64,000 nucleotides of DNA from Saxidomus purpurata (GCA_022818135.1 JAFMSR010000015.1:22661206-22725205); one strand, 5' to 3'; counted from the first letter of the stretch, positions 22,649 through 35,805 are shown. Made by a program: numbers and translations. The notes: generated by a model not told the origin, from the letters alone.

Positions 22649-25600
22649 TCAAATTTCAAAAATACCAAAATAATGTGTTTTGAGATCACCTGACAGGTAA
22701 CTGTGAAAGTCAGAATTGTACTGAATTCGAAATATTGCTCTTTCATTTCTGTCTAGAACTACGACCTTTTGAACAGTTAAGGCTAGTTCTAAACTTCTTC
22801 CTTTCGTGCAGCTCTGTTTGACATGTGCAACAGCATCCGGAGGGTCACTACTCCCCTCCTTCTCTTTCATCACGTGATATTCCAACATTCTAAGGAAAAG
22901 AAAATATTGTCTTTAATATGTTAATTTTACATACTAGTACTCTAACATGACTCACGATTTTGTCTATGTAAAGAAAAACAATATCGTATATCTAACTGTA
23001 CTGTTGATAACTTCAATAACTTTGTTAATTATAATGTTATTTCATCTTCCTTGAACATTATTTTCTAATCTTTGCAATTTGATTTTATATCGTTATTAAG
23101 ACTACCTACTCTGTCCCAATTCGTATTCGTTTTGAGAACTGTATTTTGGCGTAGAGAAAATATGTTCCTCCACCTGTTACATGTATGCTGTTGTTGCGAA
23201 TGGACACGAGTTTGCCATTAGAAACATCTGCTTCCCATACTATCTCTCTTATATCAGTTACAGCTACAAAAAAGTAAATGAGTCAAAACTTTATCAAACA
23301 AATGCTGTCATAATGACCTCTTGTCTATTCATTTTTTGTAAGCTCTGCCAAATAGAACAAAATTTATCTACGCTAAATACACTATAATTGCTGTTTGCAA
23401 CCGGTATTATGTTGACAAAAAGGAAGAGTTGCGGAACCTTTATGTACACTCTTATTTTCTGGTACCAAACGCATGTGTGAAGTTAAAGATATCCCAAGCT
23501 GCACGTACAGCAAATAGAATAATTTGAAAACAGATAAACGTACATGTATAATCTAACAAAATGAAAGTTTGTGGACTTACGTCATTTGATCTGATTTATA
23601 ACCTCAAAGACATAAATGAAGTTTGAGACTTATAGTTCATTAAGTAACTGAATTCGTATGCTACATGTATAGCATAACAAAAGTACCCAAGATCTCAGAT
23701 GTATGTAAAATTTATGATTGTAGTTTTGACAAAATTTACGCCAGATGTGTTGAGTTTTAATGCAAAACACTCAAGATCTTAGTTTGCAAAACTTTATGGC
23801 ATTTTTTCTTAGTAGAAAATGATGTCAGATTGATTAGAGCTTCCATAAATTGCCTATAAATCTTTAATATAATATGTGATACCGAAGCCGGAATGAGTCT
23901 GTTAAACAATTACGATATGCTCATAGGCACCATTCGTTGTACTTCCTGTCTTAATATATGTATTTACATGACAGAATATCAACATTTGATAACTATTCTT
24001 TGAAATCACAATTTTTTCCAAATATCCTTGAATATACTCAACAGTTATTCGTATTAGGTATACAGTTTCTATTTATGTTAGTGATAAACGACTTTCTGGT
24101 GTTTGGATGTCCTTGTGCCTACTCATTTATCTATGAAAATTCGACCTAGTTTAGGTTACATACACGTTCAGCTAGATATCAGTTGATTAGATTTTATGAA
24201 AGTCATTTAAATTCTGATATGCACTTCAATGTTTTATTTATAGGAAACATATCAGAATTTTATCTATTGAAAATGAAACTAAAACTTCTGTTGTCGAATT
24301 TCTTTTAATCCAGTACTCAATGCGGGTTTTATTTCTCACTTGTGTCTAAAGTGCAAGATTGTCAAACAATTATTAACAGTATAAATCTGGAAAACAAATG
24401 TGAGATTACCAGTTCCAGTCATCTGAAGCAAAGAACGTTCACGGTTGAGCAATATGTTCAGCAGATGATTGTTAGAGTCCACCCTTTGGTGCACCAGTGT
24501 CTTTTGGAAACTCCCCCTATCCTGTTTTTCTCTCGAGTTTTTTGAATCGCGGTACACTTCAGTTTCCAAACCGACTACAGCTCCGTCCAGACGATGGATA
24601 CCTTTAACAAAATGATAAATACTTTATGATCAGGATTCATTTCAAATTTTCCTCCCGCTCTATGTAGCAAGGCGTTCTGGAGTTTAAAGTGCCTGATATA
24701 ATAACAGGCGATTGTTTTGTTTCAAGTTTGTCGTTTTCTCTTAAGCACACATATTGAAACAAAGTGAACCTTCTGAGGCTGTAACATTTAAAGAATAACT
24801 TACTTTTGTGTATTTCTTCTTTATCAGACTCGACAGCTGTTAACCTCTGTGGAATAAAGAAACCAAGCAATGTATGTGCTTCTAAAATTCTACAGACAAT
24901 TTAAGATTTACGGTTCTAACTCTTAAAGTGACATTATGCGCATTTTTTTCAAGTAACAATCCAGCTGAAAATGGTGTGTGTACAAAAGCGTAGAGGAAAT
25001 AATAGCTTTTAACCCAATACACCAAACTCTTCCCGCTACCAGTATGAAAAAATAACTTTCCAAATATTGATTTTCTTATTTGACCGGGAGAGTCAATTTA
25101 AGAAAAGAACAACTGCATGCAGGAGTTGCTTCCCTTCCACTGCTGAAATCTCTACCAACATCAACGACACAATCAACTGTCATTTTATCAGTCCGATTTT
25201 TTTATATCTAAAGCACCACTTTCAAATACTAATGCGGCATAATCATTAATTTAACACATTTAAATGCACAGCAACCAAAAATTGCATTTATAAAATTGTC
25301 ACCAAAAATACACTTTGTGCAGTAAGATGCGCATAATGTCACTTTTAAACGTAATAAATCCGTAAGTTAGTTTTCCTAATACATAATTATTCTAGTCTTA
25401 AAGTTAGATCAATTTATAGGACATATGCATGAAATTGTATATAACTTAAAATATTGTAACGAAACAAAGTATACCTCAGAGACATTGATCTTTAACTTCT
25501 GAATGATGGTAAATATATCCTGATCGCAACATTCTTTCATGTAAAGGTCCTCATAGTCCCTGAACATGTGAGACTTAGCTTCCTTCGGAAGACCGCAATA

Positions 25601-26269
25601 ACCACAGAATACGTTTTTCCGAATGATCTCCCTTGCCCGTGGAGAAACAAGTTTTTGCAGCACAAACTCTTCCATAGCACTATCCATTGAGAGTCCCGTT
25701 TGCATCACCTGACTGCCTTCAAGTCGGGCAGAAACTAAAATTACTGGCATTACCGAAACGACACATAGGATCAGTATAATAGTCAATACAGCTAACGCCA
25801 GGAATATTTTCTTCAAACTTTTGTAGTTCCTTCTAAGCTTGTCTACGTCTTCATGCTCTGCTTTTAACAATTTTTTAATTTTTTGACTGCAGATAATGTC
25901 CAAAGTATATTCCAGTTCGCTTCTGGACAACAGTGGAACAGACTCTCCGTTAGCGCTATCATTGTTTTCTGGCAAACTATTTTGTCGTGGTCTTTGACGG
26001 TTTGCTCCGATGTTCTCTGAAAGCTCACCAATATATGTGTCATGCAAGTCCAAACGCGTAAAATCTCTCCCCTGCAATCTAGAGTTCGAATCTATGGCGG
26101 GCGAGTAGGGTGCTGCCTCAGTATATCTAATCCCTTTTTCCTTGTATAGTTTTGATGATTTTGTTGTACCGCCAGAGACGTCATCGAGTGATATATCCGT
26201 TTGTTCAGTACTTCCAGACGCGTTCGTACTATCTGAACTCTCACTGGTGAGTCGAAAAAGAGAATGCAT
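22649..26269 (-). CDS. TNF-superfamily ligand-like type II membrane protein (gene B)
   Basis: Five exons with AG/GT borders and intact frame: 26269-25475, 24846-24804, 24601-24410, 23263-23110, 22889-22649 (1425 nt, 474 aa). The start is the first in-frame ATG after an upstream TAA near 26312. Residues 1-154 form a long Ser/Thr/Asp-rich cytosolic region. One membrane helix spans about 155-180. The stalk has CGYC (222/225) and CC (247/248), as in gene A. The neck ends LLQMTGT. The TNF domain has IVWEADV, NNSIHVTGGGTYFLYAKIQF, a Cys (CTKG) in the later strands, FRIQYNS and the terminal HYFGIFEI. Exon 2 is 43 nt and all intron phases equal those of gene A, which supports common descent. The cytosolic tail is about twice as long as gene A's and unrelated in sequence. 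Expected to act as a membrane or shed trimeric ligand. Family call by motif and architecture. Confidence 0.85.
24923..25348. mobile_element. MITE in intron 1 of gene B
   Basis: Terminal inverted repeats TTAAAGTGACATTATGCGCA at 24923 and its complement ending TAATGTCACTTTTAA at 25348, with a 426-bp span. No coding capacity. It ends with TTAA on both sides, which could be part of the repeat or a target duplication. It lies between exons 1 and 2 of gene B and does not touch the splice sites. Confidence 0.8.
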
Positions 26270-27237
26270 TTCTTCATTTGTAAAGTCAAATTTGCCTTTT
26301 ATTCCCCTTTAAACGTTTATACTAAGTATTTTCAGATCTTGAAAAACTTTTTTTTACATTTCAAACATACCAACATCATTATTCTAGATTCGCGAAAGAC
26401 ATTTGAAAAGTGTACCTTCCCTAGCTCCTCTGTGCGTGAGTGTGATCAGTTTTGGTAGTACTGGGAGTAAATATTCAGAATTGTGTCAGATAAACATGTA
26501 ACCTATATAACCAGAGGTTATAACATAAGTACTTCCCAGGAAAAAAGGTCATTGCCGCTGTGAAAGTAGAACTACATTAAACACTTTCAGTTGCAGTCTT
26601 CCGTTATAGGTCCTTAGTCGTGCCTGCGTAAATAATGAAATATAAACTATTAACTACCAACCATGCGATTGGTCTGAAACAGTAAAAAAGCTTCCTCCTC
26701 ACTTCTGTTTAAAATTTCTAGAATCGTATAATATTGATACATAATGCATCCGAACTATGATCATTATTATGTTTAGTTTTGTTATCTGTATAAGGCATAT
26801 ATTATGTAAATGTGAACTTACTTGATAAATAAATATTGTTTAAACCAAACAGTAAAATATCGGTTAATTATTCTACATAATAAATGTTATAAGATACCTA
26901 GTTTTCGATAAAATGATAAAGCATCTTCGCTTACAATTGCCCAATAATGAGGATTAATTACTCTTAATTGAACACGTATGACCACACAATACTGAAGATC
27001 CAAGATTTAATTCCAACATTGGTAACAGAGTAAGTAAAAACAATTATATAATTGTACGCTTAACTTCAGTCTTAAGCCACTTGTTAGTTGTTCTTGCGTG
27101 TGCACAAAACGATGTTTGAATTCAGTCAAATTTATTTTGCATTTTATCTTTCTGATAAAAAATGTTTACGCAAATATCTAAAAGAAATATAAACTAGGTT
27201 GTTTTCTAGACATAAACATAAAAATCCTCATCTGTTA

Positions 27238-27258
27238 TTTTTTTTTTTTTTTTTTTTT
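27238..27258. repeat. poly(T) run, about 21 bases
   Basis: Uninterrupted T run. It could be the reversed A-tail of a retroposed sequence, but no element body was recognised beside it. Confidence 0.9.
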
Positions 27259-28058
27259 GACGTTTTAGATTTTTATTACCCAAGCCATAGTAATGCGATG
27301 GTGATATTATGTCGAGACGGGTAATATATCAACATACATATCACTTCAAAAGCCTAATAATTAATTACTTTTCCTCGTCTTAAACAGCGATATTCATTTT
27401 TGACCTTCAGTGCTCTTGTCACTGACTCATTAAACTTAAAGTACGTAACAAGATAATGATTATATATGATTAGAGTGTGAGTACAGCCCACACTAATCCA
27501 ACATGTCTGACGTAGGGTACAAGGAAGGGAATTTTAAAATGTATATTACCTGCCTGGCCCGCTAATATCAATTTATTATTCCGGATCATTGACGAATCGA
27601 AAGGCTGGGAATTTCATGATACAGTAATAAATGTCTGTCTAAATATCGATTTTGATCTTTAAATTAAGAATAACATTGATAGCTTAAACATGCGTTGTTG
27701 TACATCTCATCACAGTGAACACAGCAAATGGAATAAAGCGTATGACTGAACTGTTTTGTGTTATTGTAGTACAAAGTAATTCTTTATAAGACACAAAATA
27801 AAACGAAAGCAGGACAAAAAAAACACACACACAAACTAAATCCAGTCTTTTTCATGCACCACCTAGTAGCAGAAGTAAATATATAGCTATAAATATAATA
27901 GGGTAATAAGTACATATAGTAATGTGATCCAGAATGCTTGTGCGTCGGTGCATACGAGTGCGAAGCACGAGTATGATCCGACCGCGCCGAAAGCCAATCC
28001 GGCTTCTGGGTAATGACCCTTTTGCTTTACATGTATACCTTTGGACATGTGTATATGC

Positions 28059-28082
28059 GTGTGTGTGTGTGTGTGTGTGTGT
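28059..28082. repeat. (GT)n microsatellite
   Basis: Twelve uninterrupted GT dinucleotides. They explain the His-Thr run of the overlapping minus-strand frame 27887-28117, which is not a gene. Confidence 0.95.
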
Positions 28083-28632
28083 AAATAAACTGAATTAAAA
28101 TGACATTTTAAGCACAAAATTGAAGAAACCCTCTTTTTCGCGCGAAATATGCGTTGTGTGCTGTGTCATTTTATTGACGTCATCGTCTAAACAAGTAGTA
28201 ACGACCCAATCAAAAGCGTATGTGTTTGCATGAGTCGTCTCACTCTTACAAATAATGGCACTGTGCGGATTGTACGTACATACAATACGGCTTTGTTTTC
28301 TGTCAGTCCGTATTTTATAGTTGAATAAAGGCTTTATTTTTGACAGAATATTTATAGGTAGATCTATATAATAAAACCCAAAATAGGTAAATTTATTGAA
28401 AAGTCATGTCCAGACACACAGTAATTTTGTACAGTATTTAAAAGAGTTGCCGCTGATTATCAAAAGTCATTCATCGTCATAACTTATTCATTTTTATATT
28501 CAATTTCATTCCGATTTAACATTATTAGATCTAATCGAAATATATCATTAGAGCGAAATTATTATTTATATTTCCTTGAATGTTTACATAAAAAAGCAAA
28601 TATAAAAGTATTAATGGAAAATCTAGTTTCTG

Positions 28633-28714
28633 TCATGAGCACGAGGCTAAGATCGAAATATCGAAATAGTCCGGCTTGGGTAAAATCACCGGAAATGCCG
28701 ATCCGATATGCAAG
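28633..28714. repeat. rearranged relative of the 6766 palindromic element
   Basis: TCTGTCATGAGCACGAGG is shared with 6776, and ATATGCAAGAA with flanking AAATGCCGA is shared with 7118-7135. The inverted-repeat middle is missing, so this is a deletion derivative. Confidence 0.65.
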
Positions 28715-31154
28715 AAAAAAATGTGCATGAAAAGAGGGAATAAGAAATTGAAACTGATCTCGGCAATTAAATTTTTCTGCAAAATTTCTTATTTGAACAC
28801 TGCATTTTGAACGGGATGGATTAGCAAAATGCGCATTTAAAATCTTTAATTGTTAGCATTTGGAAAATTTGGTCCAATATATTTCAACCCCAAAACTCAT
28901 TCAAGAGATGTTAAGCGTACCATCCCCTTTATCGAATAGCATTCTGCATATTGCCTTGATATAGCAAACATTTTTGTGCAAGGTATTAACATTAATAAGC
29001 GGCAGACAAGATCGGTTTCTGATTCATTGGTATGACCTTTATCCCGAACAAAGCACTCGACACATCGTCTTCATATAATGAAGAGTTGTTCACTTCAAGA
29101 GAAACAAAACGAAGTTAAAAAATCCTAGAGTGGTTCTCGTGTGGACAGACGGACGAAAATGATAAAAGCTGTATAGTATCTTCCCAGTTTCTCTGCAATG
29201 GTAGTAAATCATGTGTGCTCGTTTTGTAAAATAATGACAAAACTGTCTTACCTGCAAAATTATTCCATGTTAGTCAAATATATTAAACCTTACAAAGTGA
29301 AAACAGCAGGCCTGTTAAAATGTATCAGAAATTTATTATAAACCGTTCCGCTTCTTGAATTACTGTAACGTAACTATAAAGTTGTCATTTTTGGAAAACT
29401 AAACTACGTGTATGAATTTATAAGAAATTTAATTTAAGTATTAATTTCTTGAAATCGATCTTTATATAAGCATTTTGTATTAGAATAATTGGGTTATCTA
29501 TATTGGAAATTCCCATTAAGACCGATAAATGAAAGGTCAGATAGTATAAAGAAATAAAGTATAAAGATTTCCTTACTATCATAACAATTATATCTTTATT
29601 TACAAATTTGAAACGCTTAATAACTGTTTTCTTATTGAAACCAATTTCACATGCTGAAATAAATTTTAAAGTAGAAATTAGTACATTGACCTTGACATAT
29701 TCTTTTGAACACATTCAAGTTAAAGGTAAATATGAACCAGGAAGTATATCATATTTACTATACTGATAGCGGGAAAATTTGTGGTAATTCATTAGGTACT
29801 TGCGGTATACAGCGTGGTAAGGTTAATTTTCGATATGATTATAAACAAAGCAAAATAATGTATATTCCAAATTTAGTTAAGTAAGACTTTCAATAAGTAA
29901 ACTGATATATTAAACTATACATTAATTACTTGGTCGTCTTTTTATAAATAACTTTTACTAGTTTATTTATTGTCTGCGCGATTCTTTTACAAAAAACTCT
30001 TTCGCTTCATCTGCGTTATTACAACAAATAAAGAAACCACGTCGCAAAGTGGGTCAAACACCAATGTACGCCTGGTCTGCAAGCTCGGACACTGGCATTT
30101 TACACAACATAAACTTTGAACAAAAAAGTCAGGTAAAACAAACTCCCTAGATTTTAGAATTTTGTTAGGTACGAGTAAGCATGGGAGTCATACTTGGGTG
30201 TTGGCAAGCTCACCAGGGGAATAATCTCACGGTCGACTGGGACTATAAACAATCAAGAAAAAAATATCTATATTAATAGACTATGTGTAATCAAAGTATT
30301 GTATCTAGTACAAAGGACTTACTTTTGGACGTATAAATATATGCATATCTTAAACACTAAGGTAGGCGGTGAAAATTTGTAAGTCAAAATCCCCATTTGA
30401 AACACAACGTCATTGTATCATCCGACAACTCATGCAGTGCTGATTATTAATTAACTGTTTCACAAAACAAATTTTTTTGTGATATGAAATACGATATCGA
30501 GATAAACTATGACGGTTTTTGTGTGTTTTGTTTTGGTTAACAAATAGCAAAGCAAATTTAAGTTTACGATTAGCGCTGGTGTTTTTGTTACCTTACGCAA
30601 TTTTGATAAATGTAAATGGGCATTTGCTCAACAACCAGACAGGAAGGGTCCCCCGTCCCTCCCCCTCCCCCCCCCCATTTTGAAATTCTGGTTTTCCGGT
30701 TATATGGTTTTTCCTTCGGGGAAACTTAAGCGGTTGATGAATATTATTAACAAGTATAAAGAAAAATATGCTACGTCTTTCGCAACCTTAATTTTTATTT
30801 GTTGCGTTGCCTTTTAGATCAGTAGTCGCACCATGAATATAATCTGAACACAAACATTATACAACTGGAATCAGAATTTTATCATAAACAATTTGTTATG
30901 TAATTTCATGCATTTAATTTATAAATTAACACTAAGAAAGCTCCTCATATGACACCAGTACTGATTTTTCAGGAAGCGGACTCAAGTGACTCGATTAGCT
31001 ACAGGCTTTCTAAACACATTGAACTAAAATATTTTGTATATACTAAACTAAGTAAGGTGACAATATCCGTCAGGTAGGTGTATAACAGAAAGCGTTACGA
31101 AGGTTACAAAGCCAATGTTTTCTGGGTTTTAATATTCAGGTAAGGATCACACTA

Positions 31155-31762
31155 CTTGAATACAAAAGCTAGCAACAAAGTTATTATCACATTGACTGTA
31201 AATAAATAACAACATTCAGTACCAACAAACATTCCTACAGACCTACATTAACAGTCACAAATTTTCGCAGTTTATAAAGTCACGCGTTTCTTTTTATTTT
31301 TTCAGATAGATCTCAATATTTTGTTTAAACATCCGCCATTTTTTGCAGCGGTCAATGATTGTCTAACATATATTTCAGCTGGTGACACGTCATTTTCCAT
31401 CAAGCGCTGCCAAACAAAGATACAGAATCATTTGTCTTCTCAGTTGAATGTCGTCACTACATCGCTTTATTTCTTTCAGGATTCTTTCAGTTTGTGAACT
31501 TTCTTCATCTTACTAATGCCATGAACAACGAATTCAAGTGTAATGAACAAGAGCGAAAAGAACCATGAATAATAAAATTATCCTTTTCCATAAATTATGA
31601 ACATCTTCCTTTTCCTCATTCAAACTTTGAATTCCAATGTTACCTTCTGATATAATATTTTTTCTAACATTTTATCAGATGTTTTTCTAACATTTTATCA
31701 GATGGATTTATAAAGTATGAAGTTTTATATGTATATTGGATGTCATGGAATGCTGAGGTCGG
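31155..31762 (-). pseudogene. C-terminal part of a broken copy of the 41596-43002 gene
   Basis: Collinear with 41611-42240 on the same strand. The matches include GATGACACGTCATTTTCC-type stretches and the helical/membrane C-terminal half, but with multiple indels (for example the loss around 31365 and 31490-31520). The frame cannot be followed. It ends abruptly at GGAATGCTGAGGT, where MULE-like sequence begins. The other half of the same copy resumes at 32509. Confidence 0.85.
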
Positions 31763-32508
31763 TGCACGACAGTTTGCCGAAGAAGATAGTTGATCCAATA
31801 CGACAGTTGGTCGAAGACAATGCTACGACAAGTGGTCGAAAATTAGTTTCAACACTACGACACTTGGTCGAAATCTTTCAAACCCATTTTAATTGATTTG
31901 ATATCCTCAAACGTCGCATAAATAAATAATATATTAGCGAGCTTGATTAGTCTGTTATAACGGTATGTAACAGAGAATAATGATCAGTCGGTCAAAACAT
32001 GGAGTACGAGTGAACCCATTTTCCCGCGGTAATATGATAAAATGAATGTATAAATTGTGGGTATAAAATTGTCCAAATAAAGTGAGCAGTTTTTACAGAA
32101 ATACAATTTTGATTACGAAATCATCTCAAGGTAAGTTTTTGATTTTCTTTATTCAAATACCATCATTATTGTTTGTATAATCTTTAAAATTTAAAGATCA
32201 GTTAAATTTTTGGGGGAAAAACCCCGTATTACGGTATTTTTTTTATTTATTGATAATAATGATAAAAGTAGATATACTTCACTCTAGATTATTATTTAAT
32301 TTTTCATTAAATAAATGAAAAGATAATACTTTTACATTAATAATTTCAAAGTGTTCAAACGTCAGTGGCGCGAACCCCTTTTCGCACCTGCCTTGTGGAA
32401 TGTGCGCAATAGGGCACTCGCAAATGAACCACGAACAAACAATCACCTTGAAGGATGGCACCGTCGCTTTAAGATGATTGTTGACAAGCACCATCCTAAT
32501 ATCTTTGA
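31763..32508 (+). mobile_element. MULE-like transposon remnant splitting the pseudogene
   Basis: The left end has four copies of a motif like TACGACANTTGGTCGAA (31768, 31797, 31831, 31872), typical of subterminal repeats of DNA transposons. A putative exon ends CTCAAG|GTAAGT near 32131. A second exon (about 32350-32505) reads FKRQWREPLFAPALWNVRNR, then TNNHLEGWHRRF and HHPNIFELV, a pattern I associate with the C-terminal part of MULE-type transposases. The catalytic core and right terminus are missing, so it is dead. Confidence 0.6.
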
Positions 32509-32990
32509 GTTAGTCACCGTCAGTCTCTGTAGCAAGGGCTTGCTCAAGAATGTGCTTTCTCTCCTCGTTATCTTTGTATTGTTGTATCAATGAAACTGTT
32601 GCGGCTGCCTTTTTTTCAATTGCAAACTGCCGGTCATGGGGAGTAGTTCCTGCCATTAATAATATTTTCTCATTTTGATCTTGAATGAATTTTCGCAACT
32701 CTGACCTTCTATTCAATCTAAATGAGTCGTTATCAATGCAGATTTTAAGGATTTTATAGTATTCATGTGTCCTTTTCGAGTATGGCGTTTTTATTCTGTG
32801 CCGGTTTCTTGTGAAGAATAATAAATTCACAGTTGAATACGTGATTCCAGAATGCGTTGTTTCAAATTGGCAAATGCTTCTGAACTGATCAACTTACTTC
32901 TTTTCATTGTTTTAAGCAATCCAATCAAATCTACGTCTCTTCTTCAGGATCTTTGAATAACTTCTACAACACAAACAAAATCAACCTTTT
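32509..32990 (-). pseudogene. N-terminal part of a broken copy of the 41596-43002 gene
   Basis: Matches 42378-42985. It keeps an open stretch including YSKRTHEYYKILK, LRKFIQDQNEKIL and AGTTPHDRQFAIEKKAAAT, about 90% identical there to the intact protein. It lacks about 105 bp equivalent to 42685-42790 inside the death-fold region. Relative to the intact gene, the stretch 42241-42377 is lost between this part and the 31155 part. No intron is visible in either copy. Confidence 0.88.
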
Positions 32991-33548
32991 TTTGTACAAC
33001 AAGTGTAGACAATTTCTAAGGTCAATGTCTGATGCCATAATTAACGTGTTTATACTGGATCGCAAGTTTGTACTGTGCATGTAAAATTATCAATTATACA
33101 ATTGTACGGATATCTCGACAACGTCAGCAAAAATATATGCACTTCTGTCTTCGAAAAGTGGCGGTATGAAAGAAGCGATCTGTCTAGCATTAAACATTGT
33201 AACAAAGTACCAGTTGTCGATGGCTTGTAAGAATGTCTCTTTACACAATGTGCGTAGAGAGAAAAGAAGACATTCACATACGGCATAATAGCCCAAAGCT
33301 CAAATACGACATTCTTTTATTGTTGAAACGCTTCAATTTTCATAATCACTACATTGGTTCAATGTCACAGTGTCTGCTGGAAAATAAATTCTCTCTTTTC
33401 ACACATATATTTGGGTGCGATGCTTTTTCTTATTTGTATCACTGACATTGCATTGACAGCAAAATCTGAACATTGGTATATAATGATATAAAACAATTTC
33501 CATGAAAACCTATACAGTATTCGTAATTAGTTATTTGTCATTACACAC
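32991..33548. other. gene-free interval
   Basis: 33000-33290 contains overlapping short frames on the minus strand with no motif. Nothing recognised. Confidence 0.4.
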
Positions 33549-34500
33549 TAAAAGAGCTGTCAGTAGGACAGCGCGCTCGGCCTTTTTCAGTGCTTGGCAA
33601 TAAACCCAAGGATCTGTATAAACAAGGGCCACAAGTAGTAAGACATAAGTCAAGAGTTATCAAACTTAATTGTTTGATATCCCTAAATACTACAGCAAAG
33701 TTTTAAATTAATACTTTATGTGGTTAATGATATATGTGCATGACCGTGCCGTTTGCACACAAGACTTCAACTAGGAATTAATGTCTAAGTACAAATCAAG
33801 AAACATTTTCTTAGTGTTATCTTCTCTTGCTTACAGATAGGTGTCAGAATGGCACATACATGTAAGTATTCCAACTTTCAAAGTATATAATATCTCAAAT
33901 GGAAAGTTAACAAGTGGACAAAAATGAAAATTTTTAAATTTGAATGAAAAGTCAAAAAGGTCCATAATTCAAATGAAATCCTTGACAAGGTTACCTTCTC
34001 CTGTGTTTCGGAATCATGATGGTTAACAAGTATTCCAACTTTCAAAGTAATATCTCAAACAGTTTAGTCAAAAAGTGGACTGGTACGACACACTTAACAA
34101 AGATTCTAAGTCGATAAAGGGCCTTAATTATTAATAAAATCATCGACAGAGTTACCTTCTCTTGCATCCAGATTGGGGTAATGACGAAAACAAGCATTCA
34201 AAGTTTTAAAGCAATATCTCAAAGGGTTAAGACAATAAATGGATTTTACCCATATTCAATGTATTTTTTAAGTCAAAAAGGGTATAATTCTAACAGAAAC
34301 CTGGACAGAGTTATGTACTACTGTCTGTTGATGGCGTTAATGATGGTAAACAAGCATGGTTAGTTTCAAAGCATTATCTGTAATGGGTTTGAAATAAAGT
34401 TGGGTGGTACGAAAAAATTAACCAAGCTCAACACACTTTCTAAAACTTCGAGCTAAAAACAAAATGAACGATGTCATAAACAGCGTTATGCGTTAATGAT
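33549..34500. mobile_element. satellite-bearing non-autonomous element (GAGCTGTC head)
   Basis: The head GAGCTGTCAGTAGGACAGCG contains the hairpin GCTGTC-AGTAG-GACAGC and is followed by CGCTCGGC. From about 33830 a 160-bp unit repeats four times (anchors GTTACCTT near 33990 and 34151, GTTATG near 34310 and 34485). No coding capacity. The same head type opens the element at 37312. Confidence 0.7.
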
Positions 34501-35449
34501 GTTAATATATGATATAGACTCCGTGCTCTGACTACTGACAGACAATATCAAATGGAAACCCTGCGTGAGAAACTTGAAGATATTGGTGATTGAACATTCC
34601 GCTTGTGAGCATTTTGAACATAGAATCATAAGATACCACTTTTATTTATGTGTTTTCTTTTAAAATGAAATATAGTTTCATGCTAAAAATATATCAAATT
34701 ACTTATCACCCATGGTGATATTTTCTTATGAAAAAGGGAAACATAGAAAATAGCCGATAATGAATACCAATCCGATTTTATGTCTGTTTTTTACCCTGAT
34801 TCAGATTTTAAAGCAATTGTGTACCCCTGGTCCTTAACAGAGTAATTTCAATTTATCTTTCATTGTTATTGTAAAACAGTTTTTGTCGTTTTGAATATCT
34901 GGATCTATTTGACAGCAAAATATTGCGAACCAATATTTCCTATGTTTTATACTTTACTTTAAACACCCTCTTTTGGGATTGATGACGTAGTTGCATACGG
35001 ATTTACCACGGATATTGTACCATTGTAATTTTATAAATGTTTAACTGGTCTCACATAGTATTTCTGCCAGAGAAATATCTCCTGCTTTCTGCAGAGGTCA
35101 GGGGTCAATTTAGGATAGTGCATAAGGGTCAGCTTTCCTGTGCTAGCAATATAATTTACGAGTTAACTTGCAATACTTTGAGTTTAGTTTGCAGGGTTTG
35201 TGAGAATGTATAAAAGGGTGATTTCCATTCTATTTAGGGTCTTTATTCGATTTTTTTCAGGTTAAAACTTGAGAAATTTAGTTACTTTTACAAGAAGTCA
35301 GCAAATTTGAGAGAGAGAATTACATAACCTTTGGATTTACAGCTTATGAAAGTATTGAACTGTGGTTTGTAATTGGAATAGTAATCATAGTATAAATGGG
35401 CACAGAGAGGACTTAAATCTGCAAATGTTTGTAATAAATTAAAATAGGA
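34501..35449. other. gene-free interval
   Basis: No feature recognised on either strand. Confidence 0.4.
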
Positions 35450-35670
35450 CCCAAAAAGCAAATAGAGAAGGACTCAACTGCATGCAGTTTCTGTGTGAAC
35501 AGTGATGATCATGTGAACATGAAAATTTAGTCTTAGCAGATCGGTTGAGATCAAATGAAAAGGAATCTGTCCATCAAAGGGATGACTTGGTTGGAGCATC
35601 CAGGGCAAAATAAATGTGCTCAGTCAGGAAAATTAGAGGCGACAACGCGATGTGTCTTCAGGGGGGTGGT
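35450..35670 (+). pseudogene. possible decayed retrotransposon zinc-knuckle region
   Basis: One frame reads EKDSTACSFCVNSDDHVNMK before stops. Nearby, another reads MKRNLSIKGMTWLEHPGQNK and then C. The CxFC...H...C style spacing followed by a basic stretch recalls the zinc-knuckle area of BEL/Pao-type Gag proteins. Several stops interrupt it. This is a weak, motif-level suggestion only. Confidence 0.22.
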
Positions 35671-35805
35671 GTTCGATCTGTGAACAACAGCCAACATCAT
35701 CGGTATATGTCGTTACCGAGACAGCTTCTCCTTAACGAAAAATAAATCGTCGGAAAATGTTCATTCATCCGTTTGAAAGTATGGTGTGTCTCTTAATAAC
35801 AGTCT

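Larger units (their letters stand above)
26270..31154. other. gene-free interval
   Basis: About 4.9 kb with no recognisable exon. It contains a poly(T) run, a (GT) microsatellite, a rearranged palindrome relative at 28633 and a C-rich run (30655-30677). A 98-codon minus-strand frame at 29418-29714 is Ile/Leu/Lys-rich, as expected by chance in AT-rich DNA. The gene B promoter should lie at its left end. Confidence 0.5.

Noticed and set aside
27887..28117. Frame with a His-Thr run
   Set aside because: Produced by the GT microsatellite.
29418..29714. 98-codon minus-strand frame rich in Ile, Leu, Lys
   Set aside because: Composition is what AT-rich noncoding DNA yields; no motif or neighbouring exon.
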